A DNA stretch of 64,000 nt, from positions 2,069,501-2,133,500 of the forward strand of contig NC_009615.1 of NCBI RefSeq assembly GCF_000012845.1. Direction: 5' to 3'. The notes under the pieces are model-generated. The model worked only from the letters and a program-made list of their open reading frames with translations. It had not been told where the DNA came from and made no database searches. The DNA comes from Parabacteroides distasonis ATCC 8503 (GTDB taxonomy: Bacteria > Bacteroidota > Bacteroidia > Bacteroidales > Tannerellaceae). The translations under genes were made by a program, and so were the position numbers. Positions 8,972-17,818 of the stretch are shown here, piece by piece (positions within the stretch are counted from its first letter, which is position 1; every line of letters begins with the position of its first letter).

Positions 8972-10098
8972 ATAGATTGCGGATCGGTGGTAGGGCCTTC
9001 CACGACTAGAAGGCCATTCTCATTGATTCGCATTTTATCGATGAATACGACCCGCTCATCCCCTGTCTTCTGGGTACGCCCGTGGTAAACGCAATACATT
9101 TGTTTTCCGTCCTTCGACCAAGTAACGCTATTATGTCCGGTACCCGTGACGATACCGCCTTTTTCCACGTTCTTCTCCAGCACCGGATTATTAGATGCCT
9201 TCTCAAACGGTCCTAACGGATGTTCGGACACGGCATATCCCACCGCATAATTTGCCCCGCCAAAATAATTAGCGGAATACATCATATAATACAAGCCGTT
9301 GTGACGTAGCATGAAAGAGCCTTCCGTCCAACGACGTCCGACCTCCCCTTTGGTAACCGAGCGACTTTCCCACTCACTTTGCGCATCATCCAATTTTACG
9401 GGTGGACGCAGCAGAAGTACGGGTTCCCCAATTACGTGCGTAAGATCCGGAGCGACCTCCACCCCGTAAATCCAGCTTTCCTCAACGGAGTCGAACATGC
9501 CTTTCTTCTTTGCCTCATCGGCGATCTCGCTTTCTACCGGATGCTTATAGCAACAACGGGAATAATAGAGATAGGTACGGCCATCCTCATCCTCGATCAA
9601 GTTTCCGTCGATTACAGGATATCCCGGATCAAACAAAGGAGCATCGGCCAATTCCTTAAATGGTCCGGTCGGCTTATCCGACACAGCTACGCCGATACGG
9701 AAATTTTCCTCCTCGTTGGTCGGATTCTTCCGCCAATCCGCGCTGAAGAACATATAGAACTTCCCGTCACGCTCGTACACTTCCGGCGCCCAGAAATTAG
9801 CGATTGCCCAAGAATCGGGCGTATTGCCCCGATAAACCTGCCCTTCCGACTTCCAATGGATCAAATCATCGGAAGAATAGGCGCAAAAACCGTCTACAGC
9901 CCCGGCACCGGTACCATACATATAATAACGTCCGTCCGAGGCCAACAATACGTATGGATCGCCAAACTGGACCGACAAAGGATTACTGTACGTTAATTCC
10001 GGCTCTTCCGCAGCAGACTTCTTTCCCGTACAACCCGCATTCAAACACATAAGAACTCCCAGACAAAGGGATATTCCTATTTTCATACCACTTTTCAT
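8965..10098 (-). CDS. Glycoside hydrolase family 43 lipoprotein
   Basis: A 377-aa GH43-type enzyme, probably an arabinofuranosidase or xylosidase exported as a lipoprotein (lipobox LNAGC, Cys 23). The five-bladed propeller catalytic set is readable: general base in FGDPYVLL (about Asp 47), pKa-modulating Asp in PVIDGNLIEDEDG, and catalytic acid Glu in RWTEGSFMLR. It is the last gene of a probable radA - FAD protein - GH43 operon, only 5 bp after the FAD gene. That is an odd neighbourhood for a polysaccharide enzyme, and no SusCD pair is adjacent. The family call is strong; the exact sugar is unknown. Met 5 is an alternative start. Confidence 0.9.
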   Translation of the reverse strand: MKSGMKIGISLCLGVLMCLNAGCTGKKSAAEEPELTYSNPLSVQFGDPYVLLASDGRYYMYGTGAGAVDGFCAYSSDDLIHWKSEGQVYRGNTPDSWAIANFWAPEVYERDGKFYMFFSADWRKNPTNEEENFRIGVAVSDKPTGPFKELADAPLFDPGYPVIDGNLIEDEDGRTYLYYSRCCYKHPVESEIADEAKKKGMFDSVEESWIYGVEVAPDLTHVIGEPVLLLRPPVKLDDAQSEWESRSVTKGEVGRRWTEGSFMLRHNGLYYMMYSANYFGGANYAVGYAVSEHPLGPFEKASNNPVLEKNVEKGGIVTGTGHNSVTWSKDGKQMYCVYHGRTQKTGDERVVFIDKMRINENGLLVVEGPTTDPQSIQ

Positions 10099-10103
10099 TT
10101 TTC

Positions 10104-11708
10104 TTATTTATTGGATTCTAAATTATACACTCCTTCCGCACAACGTTCCCCGTCGATGGCAGCGGATACGATTCCTCCCGCATACCCCGCTCCCTCACCG
10201 CAAGGGAAAAGACCTTTTACCGTGACGTGTTGATAGGTATCCCGATCACGGACGATACGAACCGGAGCGGATGTACGGGTCTCTACGCCGATCATGGTTG
10301 CCTCGTTGGTCAAGAAGCCTCTAGAGACCTTACCGAAATAACGGAAACCTTCCCGCAGGCGACTGGTCACGAATTCCGGCATCCAAAAATGCAACGGAGA
10401 GGCCAGCAGACCCGGCGTATACGAGGAAACCGGTAAATCGAAAGAGTTCTTCTTCCGCATGAAATCATCCATGCGCTGGGCGGGAGCCGTTTGCTTCATG
10501 CCTCCATTCAACCAACAGACCTCTTCCAGACGTTCCTGAAAGGCCATCAACGCTAATGGGGAGTCCGCATCCACCTTCTCGCCATTCCGAAGATAAAGCT
10601 CCTCCTGCCCTACCAGTTCGGAATAATCTTCCGGACGGATCTCTACCACCATCCCTGAGTTAGACCAGCGGGAACCCCGGTTAGAAGGCGACATTCCATT
10701 TACCACGACCTGCTTAGGTCCGCTCGCCGCAGGAACTACGAAACCTCCCGGACACATACAGAAGGAATAGACGCCCCGGTTATTCGCTTGCGTCACAAAA
10801 CTATACTCTGCCGCAGGAAGATATTTCCCACGACCTTCTTTCCGATGATACTGGATTTGGTCGATCAATTCCTGAGGATGTTCCAGACGAACACCGACTG
10901 CGATCCCTTTCGCCTCGATCTGGATCTGGCGTTCGTATAAATAGTTATAGACATCACGGGCGGAATGGCCGGTAGCTAAGATAACAGGCCCGTAAAAGCT
11001 CTTTCCCGTATTCGTCTCGATGCCGATCACCTCGTTCTCTTTCATGATAAAAGCATCCATACGGGTCTCGAAATGTACCTCACCTCCGCATCGCTTGATT
11101 TGCTCCCGGATATTCTCGATCACACGGGGGAGCTTATCGGTTCCGATATGCGGATGGGCATCCGCCAAGATAGAGGGACTTGCCCCAAACTGGCAAAAGA
11201 TATTCAGTATCTTATCTACCGAGCCTCTTTTCTTGCTACGGGTATACAGCTTTCCATCAGAATAAGCGCCGGCACCGCCCTCACCAAAACTATAATTTGA
11301 TTCTCCGTTCACCTTATGCTCACGACTGATCAAGGCGATATCTTTCTTGCGTTCCCGCACGTCCTTACCTCGCTCGACGATGATGGGGCGCAAACCTAAC
11401 TCTATCAAGCGCAAGGCGGCGAACAGACCTCCCGGACCGGCTCCTACGACGATCACAGGTTTCCCTGCCGAGACATCTTTATACTCTATCGATTGATATT
11501 CCGGCTCGCTAGGCATCTCGTTCATGAAAACACGCAGTTTCACGTTGACAAATATCGTTCGCTGGCGTGCGTCTATCGAACGTTTCAATACACGTACGGC
11601 CCGGATATTTTTCGGAGCCTCACCCGTCTCACGGGCTACTACTTGCCTTAGCGATTGCTCATTAACAGCCTCTTCCGGCAATATCCTGAGTTGTAATTCT
11701 TTTATCAT
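10104..11708 (-). CDS. FAD-dependent oxidoreductase (COG2509-type)
   Basis: The 534-aa protein has an N-terminal domain of about 80 residues, then a Rossmann FAD motif VVGAGPGGLFAALRL (about residues 91-105), SFGEGGAGAYSDGKL, an internal ATGHSARD segment and a C-terminal FAD motif LFPCGEGAGYAGGIVSAA. This matches the COG2509 group of uncharacterised FAD-dependent dehydrogenases found across anaerobes. It should be cytoplasmic; the electron acceptor and substrate are unknown. It starts 13 bp after radA and is followed at 5 bp by the GH43 gene, which points to one transcript. Confidence 0.9.
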   Translation of the reverse strand: MIKELQLRILPEEAVNEQSLRQVVARETGEAPKNIRAVRVLKRSIDARQRTIFVNVKLRVFMNEMPSEPEYQSIEYKDVSAGKPVIVVGAGPGGLFAALRLIELGLRPIIVERGKDVRERKKDIALISREHKVNGESNYSFGEGGAGAYSDGKLYTRSKKRGSVDKILNIFCQFGASPSILADAHPHIGTDKLPRVIENIREQIKRCGGEVHFETRMDAFIMKENEVIGIETNTGKSFYGPVILATGHSARDVYNYLYERQIQIEAKGIAVGVRLEHPQELIDQIQYHRKEGRGKYLPAAEYSFVTQANNRGVYSFCMCPGGFVVPAASGPKQVVVNGMSPSNRGSRWSNSGMVVEIRPEDYSELVGQEELYLRNGEKVDADSPLALMAFQERLEEVCWLNGGMKQTAPAQRMDDFMRKKNSFDLPVSSYTPGLLASPLHFWMPEFVTSRLREGFRYFGKVSRGFLTNEATMIGVETRTSAPVRIVRDRDTYQHVTVKGLFPCGEGAGYAGGIVSAAIDGERCAEGVYNLESNK

Positions 11709-11721
11709 TGTTTATTATATA

Positions 11722-13092
11722 TTAACCGAATAGTTGCCGAAAGGCTTCCTCCACTTTCTTTACCTGTACGATTTGAATCTTGCTCTTCGCCGTATCGAAA
11801 CCTTTTAGATTATTATGCGGAATGATAATCCGGGAGAAACCCAGCTTCTCCGCCTCCAAGATACGTTGCTCGATACGGTTGACCGGACGGATCTCTCCGG
11901 ACAAGCCCACCTCGCCAGCCATACAAACACCCGGCTCGATGCTGATATCCAAGCTAGAGGAAAGGATGGAGCTGATTACCGCCAAATCGATAGCCGGATC
12001 ATTCACTTTCAAACCTCCGGCGATATTCAGGAAAACATCTTTCTGGATCAACTTAAAACCCGCCCTTTTCTCCAATACCGCCAATAACATATTCATTCGG
12101 CGTAAATCGAATCCGGTGGCGCTACGTTGCGGCGTACCGTAAACCGCCGAGCTGACCAAGGCTTGCGTCTCGATCAAGAAAGGACGTACCCCCTCGATAG
12201 CGGCGGCGATGGCGACACCGCTCAGTCCCTCATGATTCTGGGTTAATAATAACTCGGATGGATTGCTGACCTCACGAAGCCCGTTCTGGCGCATCTCGTA
12301 AATCCCTAGTTCCGCCGTACTGCCAAAACGGTTCTTGATGCTCCGCAGGATACGATACATATAATGCTGATCGCCCTCAAACTGCAACACCGTATCCACG
12401 ATATGCTCCAATACCTTCGGACCGGCGATACTGCCTTCCTTATTGATATGGCCGATCAATAAGACCGGGACACCGCTTTCCTTGGCGTATTTCAAGATAG
12501 CGGCACTACACTCACGTACTTGGGAAACACTGCCGGGGGAAGATTCCACAACTTCCGTAAAGATGGTTTGTATGGAATCTATGATCATCAAGTCCGGCTG
12601 GATATTGGCCGCTTGCGTAAAAATCTGTTCCAGATGCGTCTCGCATAGGATGAAACAGTTCGGATTATCATGCGATAATCGGTCCGCCCGGAGTTTCAAC
12701 TGGCGACTGCTCTCCTCGCCCGAGACATATAGGGTTTTCAAGCCTGTCAAGCCCAACACGGTTTGCAAGACCAAGGTGGATTTTCCAATTCCCGGCTCTC
12801 CCCCGATCAAGACCAAAGAGCCTTTCACCAAGCCTCCGCCGAGGACCCTATTTAATTCATCATCTTTTAAATCGATACGGGCCTCCTCTTCCGTCGTTAT
12901 ATCACGCAATAACACCGGACGGATCTTATTGCCCTCCATAATACCGGGAACTGGCCGCTTCACGGCAAGCTCCTTTGTTACGATCTCCTCTACATAGGTG
13001 TTCCACTCCCCACAATTCGGGCATTTACCCAGCCATTTCGGGGAATCAGCGCCACAGTTAGAGCAGACATATACGGTTTTTGTTTTCGCCAT
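11722..13092 (-). CDS. radA: DNA repair protein RadA
   Basis: RadA (Sms) is a hexameric RecA-like branch-migration helicase acting in recombination. The 456-aa protein shows all diagnostic parts: an N-terminal C4 zinc finger (VCSNCGADSPKWLGKCPNCG), Walker A GGEPGIGKSTL, the RadA-specific KNRFG motif in SIKNRFGST, and a C-terminal Lon-like domain (GLSGEIRPVNRIEQRI). It is the first gene of the leftward radA - FAD - GH43 group. A near-consensus TATCTTTA lies just upstream of the start. Confidence 0.96.
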   Translation of the reverse strand: MAKTKTVYVCSNCGADSPKWLGKCPNCGEWNTYVEEIVTKELAVKRPVPGIMEGNKIRPVLLRDITTEEEARIDLKDDELNRVLGGGLVKGSLVLIGGEPGIGKSTLVLQTVLGLTGLKTLYVSGEESSRQLKLRADRLSHDNPNCFILCETHLEQIFTQAANIQPDLMIIDSIQTIFTEVVESSPGSVSQVRECSAAILKYAKESGVPVLLIGHINKEGSIAGPKVLEHIVDTVLQFEGDQHYMYRILRSIKNRFGSTAELGIYEMRQNGLREVSNPSELLLTQNHEGLSGVAIAAAIEGVRPFLIETQALVSSAVYGTPQRSATGFDLRRMNMLLAVLEKRAGFKLIQKDVFLNIAGGLKVNDPAIDLAVISSILSSSLDISIEPGVCMAGEVGLSGEIRPVNRIEQRILEAEKLGFSRIIIPHNNLKGFDTAKSKIQIVQVKKVEEAFRQLFG

Positions 13093-13125
13093 TCTATCTT
13101 GAATTTGGCGTAAAGATACAAAAAA

Positions 13126-14124
13126 CTACTTTTCCCCTACTACAACGATCTTCTTTCCGATACCGCAGCCCTTCTTAATTTCCGGGCTACCTTTCTCCTT
13201 ATACAAGAATCCGCGGAACATACCGCCACTGTTATAAGGCATGGCGATATTTCCTAGTTTATCCACGGCGATCAAGCCGCCGTTGCCGGCGTTCGTATTC
13301 AATTCCGTATGGATGATATAATCTGCCGCTTTCTCTACGCTTTCCTTAAGGTATTTATAGCGGGCACACACATCGAACGCTACCGCATGACGGATAAAAT
13401 ACTCGCCATGCCCCGTACAGGAGACGGCGCAACTGTTATTATCCGCATACGTTCCCGCCCCGATCACGGGCGAATCACCGATACGCCCCCAACGTTTCTT
13501 GAACATACCGCCGGTACTGGTCCCGGCCGTTAAGTTTCCTTGCTTATCCAGAACGACACAGCCTACCGTACCGTTCTTCTTACTTTCTTGCTTTAACTTC
13601 TCGATCCACTCCATCGTCTTGGGCGTAGCGAAATACATATTGTCTTCTACCATTTCCAAGCCTTGTTCCTTGGCGAACTCCTCAGCACCGGCTCCGCTCA
13701 GCATGACATGCGGAGATTTTGTCTTTACGGCATAGGCGGCATTGATCGGATGCTTCACGTGTTTTAAGCCAGCTACAGCGCCTGCGCTTAAATCCTTGCC
13801 TTCCATGATGGAAGCGTCCAACTCAAAAGTTCCCTCCGCCGTACAGGTAGCACCAATTCCGGCGTTAAACAACGGATTTCCCTCGAAGTAATTGATTACG
13901 GCCATCACCGCTTCCGGCCCCTCGCCTCCCGCAGAAAGGACCTTATCTCCAATCATTAAAGCGGAGTCCAATGCGGCGTAATATTGAGCCGACTTAACCG
14001 GATCTTCCTCCAATCCGGCCATCGCCCCCGCACCACCATGTACCACGATTACATACTCCCGGTCTTGCGCAAAAGCAATGGATGACACCATCAAAGCCGT
14101 CAAGGCTATCATTTGTTTTAACAT
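13126..14124 (-). CDS. Exported isoaspartyl peptidase / L-asparaginase (Ntn-hydrolase)
   Basis: A plant-type asparaginase/isoaspartyl peptidase that hydrolyses beta-aspartyl peptides after autocleavage into two chains. The presumed nucleophile Thr is in NGTVGCVVLD, with the family motifs VVHGGAGAM, NPLFNAGIGATCT and GTSTGGMFKKRWGRIGDSP. A signal peptide (QMIALTALMVSSIAFAQ) sends it to the periplasm. The frame is open to an ATG at 14142, but a TATTTTTG -7 box at 14155-14162 would leave only about 5 nt of leader, so I prefer the ATG at 14124. Confidence 0.9.
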   Translation of the reverse strand: MLKQMIALTALMVSSIAFAQDREYVIVVHGGAGAMAGLEEDPVKSAQYYAALDSALMIGDKVLSAGGEGPEAVMAVINYFEGNPLFNAGIGATCTAEGTFELDASIMEGKDLSAGAVAGLKHVKHPINAAYAVKTKSPHVMLSGAGAEEFAKEQGLEMVEDNMYFATPKTMEWIEKLKQESKKNGTVGCVVLDKQGNLTAGTSTGGMFKKRWGRIGDSPVIGAGTYADNNSCAVSCTGHGEYFIRHAVAFDVCARYKYLKESVEKAADYIIHTELNTNAGNGGLIAVDKLGNIAMPYNSGGMFRGFLYKEKGSPEIKKGCGIGKKIVVVGEK

Positions 14125-14154
14125 GCTATTATATTTAATCATTTATACAATGTT

Positions 14155-14162
14155 CAAAAATA
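14155..14162 (-). promoter_or_regulatory. Candidate -7 box of the isoaspartyl peptidase promoter
   Basis: Read on the minus strand the box is TATTTTTG, fitting TAnnTTTG. The start codon at 14124 would then have a leader of about 24 nt. Confidence 0.45.
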
Positions 14163-14257
14163 GAACAAATATCTGAATTATCTTAGAGACATAGACTTAT
14201 TTCCCGATTTTTATCCGTACATTTACCTCGAACGGTAATCTCTTAAATAATAACATT

Positions 14258-14392
14258 ATGGAAGAATACATCGATTCTATCATAAGAGTGGGAAAGATAT
14301 TGATCGGAAGCATAATGGTCGTGTTCGTACTCTGGTACATCGTAAAGGATATTGTCAAGGCTTATGGGAAAGATTCGCATGAGCCGGATTAA
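14258..14392 (+). CDS. Small single-helix membrane protein (44 aa)
   Basis: This short frame encodes MEEYIDSIIRVGKILIGSI followed by MVVFVLWYIVKDIVKAYGKD and ends HEPD. It has one strongly hydrophobic segment (about residues 12-30) flanked by charged ends, typical of small inner-membrane proteins. It starts in the divergent region opposite the asparaginase gene, and its stop abuts the hairpin terminator at 14391-14425. Codon use looks like that of its neighbours. No function can be assigned, and conservation in relatives would decide whether it is real. Confidence 0.55.
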   Translation: MEEYIDSIIRVGKILIGSIMVVFVLWYIVKDIVKAYGKDSHEPD

Positions 14393-14425
14393 AAAAAGTG
14401 CCGTGGCGATATGACCACGGCACTT
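14391..14425 (-). terminator. Rho-independent terminator of the GH92 gene
   Basis: AAGTGCCGTGG (14396-14406) and CCACGGCACTT (14415-14425) form a perfect 11-bp stem with an 8-nt loop. On the minus strand the stem is followed by seven Ts, so it mainly stops leftward transcription from the GH92 gene. It also lies right behind the 44-aa gene. Confidence 0.85.
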
Positions 14426-14452
14426 CTCTTCATTATATCATAGAGAGCTATT

Positions 14453-16672
14453 TCATTCGTTCGTATACCATACCGGTCCCGGCTGGCTGCCCATGACGAA
14501 CTCCAATGTCGCCCCGCTCATGATTTGCTCGTGGGTGATATAACTCTTATCATAAGGTTGTCCGTTCAGCTTCACGGATTGGATATAAATATTCTCCGCA
14601 GAGACCTCGGGAGCCAAAACCGTAAAGGTCTTGCCATTACCTACATGCATCTTCACTTCCGGGAACAACGGGGAGCCGATCTCATATTGGCCACTGATCG
14701 GATCAACCGGGTAGAATCCCATGGCGCTAAACACAAACCAAGCGGACATCTGCCCACAGTCCTCATTACCACAAATACCGTCCGGGGCATTCAGATACAA
14801 ATCATGTAATACCTGAGCCACGTATTTCTGGGTCTTCCAAGGCTGGCCGACCTTATTATATAAGTAGATCACATGATGGCTCGGCTCATTTCCATGCGCA
14901 TATTGACCAATCATGCCTGTACTAAAGATAGGCAATTCCTCATCCGATTTGGGGACATAGGTAAACATACTATCCAATTTCTCGGCGAAACGTTCCTTAC
15001 TTCCTACCAATCCGATCAAACCGTCCAGATCTTGCGGCACGGACCAGAAATATTGCCAACCATTGCTCTCGCAAATATCTTCCGTATAATCATCGGGGCT
15101 GAAATTAGCGGCAAAGTTTCCTTTCTCATCACGAGGCTGCATAAAGGAAGTTGCCGGATTGTACACATTATGATAATTCTGTGAACGTTTAAAGAATTCG
15201 TCGGCGATCTCTTTCTTACCCATCTTCTCAGCCATCTTAGCGATGCAATAATCATCGTAGGCATACTCCAAGGTCTTCGATAAAGACCAGTTCTCCCATT
15301 TTTTCGGATCGCTATAAGCCGGTACGTAGCCCAACTTCTTATAATCGCCGATACCCCGATAGTCATCCCGGTTGGCTGTCGCTATACAAGCCTCCAGCGC
15401 TTTCTCGGCATTGAAATCACCGATACCTTTCAGATAAGCGTCTACGATAACGGGCACCGCATGATAACCGATCATCATATTCGTTTCCCAGCCATAAAGG
15501 TTCCATAAAGGCAAAGCCCCGTTCTGCTCATAGAACTTCAAGAAACCCTTGATCATATCATTCGCCCGTTCCGGCTCCGTATACGTAAACAACGGATGGG
15601 AGGCACGGTAGGTATCCCATAAAGAGAAAGTAGAGTAATTCGTCCATCCGTCCGCTTTATGGATTTGCTGATCCGGGCCGTAATAAGAACCATCCACGTC
15701 GCTATAGATCGTCGGGGCGATCATGGAATGATACAAGGCCGTATAGAATTTCACCATATCGTCTGTATTCCGGCTCTTCACCTCAATCTTGGAAAGCTGT
15801 CGGTTCCAATTCGCACTAGCCTGCGCTTGATAGTAATCGAAATCATCCTTCGGGGCTTCCGCACGCAAATTCTTTCCCGCTCCCTCCATGCTGACGCCAG
15901 AGATTCCGGTCGTGACAAGGATTTCCTCATCCTTCTTCGTATTGAAATCGAAACGGGCCACATAGGCCGTACCGATCCAACCTTTTTCCTTGGTCACGAT
16001 AGAAGTCGTATCCATATGACAAGCCACGAAAGGCTTAGAGAAACGGGTCTCGAAATAAACATGCTGCAAGGGAGACCAGCCTTGGGATAGGCGGTATCCA
16101 CGAATCGTCGTAGAGTCTACCACCTCGATCTTGGAATCCAAGGTAAAGTCCCAATTCATCGCCTTCTTCAAGTTCAAGAATACCGAAGCCTCGGCCTCCG
16201 GGAAGGTATACCGCTGGATACCGCAACGCTCGGTAGCCGTAAGCTCCACGTTAATGTTATAATCCTTCAGCAATACCCGGTAATATCCTGCGGAAGCCGC
16301 CTCGTCATTATGCGAGAACGTGGAATAGATTCCTAACGGCGCCGGGGCCTCTTTATAAGGACGGGTCACGGGCATAAAAGAGATATCGTATAAATCGCCT
16401 GCCCCCGTACCGGAAAGGTGCGTATGGCTAAAGCCGGCGATCGTCGTATCCGGATAGAAATACCCCGAGATGCGATCCCAACCCGGCAAACCGTTATCCG
16501 GGCTCAATTGTACCATACCAAAAGGAACTTGGGCTCCCGGGTAGGTATTGCCGGTAAAATCCGTACCGATCATGGGGTTCACATACTGCGAGTAATCCGC
16601 CTCCTGTTTCTTTTCAGGCGTGCAGGCCACGAGTGCCAGCAAAGAGACCGCCAATATAGACATGTGCTTCAT
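14453..16672 (-). CDS. GH92 alpha-mannosidase, exported lipoprotein
   Basis: GH92 enzymes are calcium-dependent exo-alpha-mannosidases that trim N-glycan or yeast mannan residues. The 739-aa product shows family blocks: VNPMIGTDFTGNTYPGAQVPFG near the N-terminus is typical, as are STFSLWDTYRASHPL and the catalytic region GNEDCGQMSAWFVFSAMGF. The N-terminus MKHMSILAVSLLALVAC is a lipoprotein signal. The frame is open to 16759, but the TATGTTTG box at 16699-16706 lies inside that extension, so the ATG at 16672 is the start. The gene stands alone, without SusCD or other glycosidases beside it. Confidence 0.93.
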   Translation of the reverse strand: MKHMSILAVSLLALVACTPEKKQEADYSQYVNPMIGTDFTGNTYPGAQVPFGMVQLSPDNGLPGWDRISGYFYPDTTIAGFSHTHLSGTGAGDLYDISFMPVTRPYKEAPAPLGIYSTFSHNDEAASAGYYRVLLKDYNINVELTATERCGIQRYTFPEAEASVFLNLKKAMNWDFTLDSKIEVVDSTTIRGYRLSQGWSPLQHVYFETRFSKPFVACHMDTTSIVTKEKGWIGTAYVARFDFNTKKDEEILVTTGISGVSMEGAGKNLRAEAPKDDFDYYQAQASANWNRQLSKIEVKSRNTDDMVKFYTALYHSMIAPTIYSDVDGSYYGPDQQIHKADGWTNYSTFSLWDTYRASHPLFTYTEPERANDMIKGFLKFYEQNGALPLWNLYGWETNMMIGYHAVPVIVDAYLKGIGDFNAEKALEACIATANRDDYRGIGDYKKLGYVPAYSDPKKWENWSLSKTLEYAYDDYCIAKMAEKMGKKEIADEFFKRSQNYHNVYNPATSFMQPRDEKGNFAANFSPDDYTEDICESNGWQYFWSVPQDLDGLIGLVGSKERFAEKLDSMFTYVPKSDEELPIFSTGMIGQYAHGNEPSHHVIYLYNKVGQPWKTQKYVAQVLHDLYLNAPDGICGNEDCGQMSAWFVFSAMGFYPVDPISGQYEIGSPLFPEVKMHVGNGKTFTVLAPEVSAENIYIQSVKLNGQPYDKSYITHEQIMSGATLEFVMGSQPGPVWYTNE

Positions 16673-16698
16673 GTTATGCAATTCGTTTTGAGTTTGAG

Positions 16699-16706
16699 CA
16701 AACATA
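16699..16706 (-). promoter_or_regulatory. Candidate -7 box of the GH92 promoter
   Basis: The minus strand reads TATGTTTG here. The implied transcript starts about 20 nt before the ATG at 16672 and excludes the longer upstream reading. Confidence 0.55.
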
Positions 16707-16751
16707 CATAAATTATTTCGAAAGAGAAACAGTTTACGGGGAAAACTTTCT

Positions 16752-16839
16752 ATTTTCATCGGGGTGAAAATCTTTTTTCATTATGATGAGAATCTATTTT
16801 CATCAAGGAGAAAATCTTTTTTCATCAAGACGAGAATTC
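16752..16839. repeat. Four 22-bp tandem repeats between divergent promoters
   Basis: Four consecutive units of exactly 22 bp start at 16752, 16774, 16796 and 16818. They follow the pattern nTTTTCATCAnGGnGAnAATCT with a few changes each. The array fills the space between the leftward GH92 promoter and the rightward arginase-family promoter. A 22-bp step is about two helical turns, so equivalent bases face the same side of the DNA. Confidence 0.85.
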
Positions 16840-16851
16840 GGTGGAATCCTT

Positions 16852-16859
16852 TAACTTTG
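16852..16859 (+). promoter_or_regulatory. Candidate -7 box of the arginase-family gene
   Basis: TAACTTTG matches TAnnTTTG and lies about 19 nt before the ATG at 16878, which supports that start over the upstream in-frame ATG at 16764. The 22-bp repeat array ends 12 bp upstream. Confidence 0.55.
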
Positions 16860-16877
16860 TACAAAAACTACGATAAC

Positions 16878-17750
16878 ATGGAAGATAAAACATCGACACT
16901 TCGTTTGATCTATCCCCAATGGCAAGGTGGGATCGTGAATCATTGGATGCCCGACCTTCCTGCGGACGACGCTTCCAGAGGGTATTACCTAGGAGCTCAA
17001 TTACTCAATATCCTCGCTCCCCCAAGTCCCCAGAAAACCGTGGAAGTACCCATCTCACTAGATATAAACGATAGAGAAACGGATCTAGGGATCAGCGCCC
17101 GCAAGGTTATTCTGAAACAAACAAAAGCAGCCCTCGAATTACTGCACGAAAACGCTCCAGAAAAGATTATCACCTTAGGGGGCGAATGTTCGGTAAGTGT
17201 CGTACCCTTCACCTATCTGGCTGCTAAATATCCGGATGATATAGCCATTGTCTGGATAGACGCACATCCGGATATAAACTTGCCGTATGACGAGTATAAG
17301 GGATATCATGCGATGGCCCTTACGGCCTGTCTAGGGATGGGTGATGAAGAGATTCTTCAATTATTACCGGGAATGTTCAAGGTCTCGAATACCTTAATCG
17401 TAGGTTTACGCTCGTGGGATGAGGGCATGAAAGAACGGCAGAAGAACTTAGGTATAAAAGGTTTATCACCAGAGGAGGTGGCGAAGGATAGTTCCTCCAT
17501 CCTCAAGTGGTTAAAAGGGACGGGCGCATCCAAAGTTGTCGTTCACTTCGATATGGACGTAATCGATCCGGCGGATATGATAGCGGGAGTCGGCGTAGAG
17601 CCTAACGGGATGAAAATAGACGAGGTCGTACGTGTTATCAACAATATAGCATCCAAGTATGATCTGGTAGGTCTTACGGTAGCCGAGCCGATGCCTCGTA
17701 TAGCCATCAAGCTAAGGAATATGCTGGACCGGTTACCTTTATTGAAATAA
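16878..17750 (+). CDS. Arginase/agmatinase-family protein with altered metal site
   Basis: A cytoplasmic ureohydrolase-fold protein of 290 aa. Five of the usual metal-ligand positions are present: DAHPD (Asp 128, His 130, Asp 132) and DMD (Asp 225, Asp 227 in HFDMDVIDP). The first motif, normally GGDHS with a Mn-binding His, reads GGECS (101-105), so Cys 104 replaces His. The codon is clearly TGT. The protein may have a different metal preference, reduced activity, or a different substrate such as formimidoylglutamate or agmatine. The start is set by the TAACTTTG box. The gene is monocistronic and followed by a terminator. Confidence 0.85.
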   Translation: MEDKTSTLRLIYPQWQGGIVNHWMPDLPADDASRGYYLGAQLLNILAPPSPQKTVEVPISLDINDRETDLGISARKVILKQTKAALELLHENAPEKIITLGGECSVSVVPFTYLAAKYPDDIAIVWIDAHPDINLPYDEYKGYHAMALTACLGMGDEEILQLLPGMFKVSNTLIVGLRSWDEGMKERQKNLGIKGLSPEEVAKDSSSILKWLKGTGASKVVVHFDMDVIDPADMIAGVGVEPNGMKIDEVVRVINNIASKYDLVGLTVAEPMPRIAIKLRNMLDRLPLLK

Positions 17751-17752
17751 TA

Positions 17753-17791
17753 AAAAAAGACGTAGCCCTTAAACAGAGTTACGTCTTTTTT
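17753..17791. terminator. Bidirectional terminator between the arginase-family gene and tatC
   Basis: AAAAAAGACGTA (17753-17764) pairs with TACGTCTTTTTT (17780-17791). The stem has a T-run on both strands, so it can end both converging transcripts. Confidence 0.85.
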
Positions 17792-17818
17792 ATATTACAT
17801 TATTATAACTTTCGGGAT

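Noticed and set aside
15659..16090. Open frame opposite the GH92 gene
   Set aside because: It is antisense to a clear GH92 coding region, its composition follows from the sense strand, and no motif is present.
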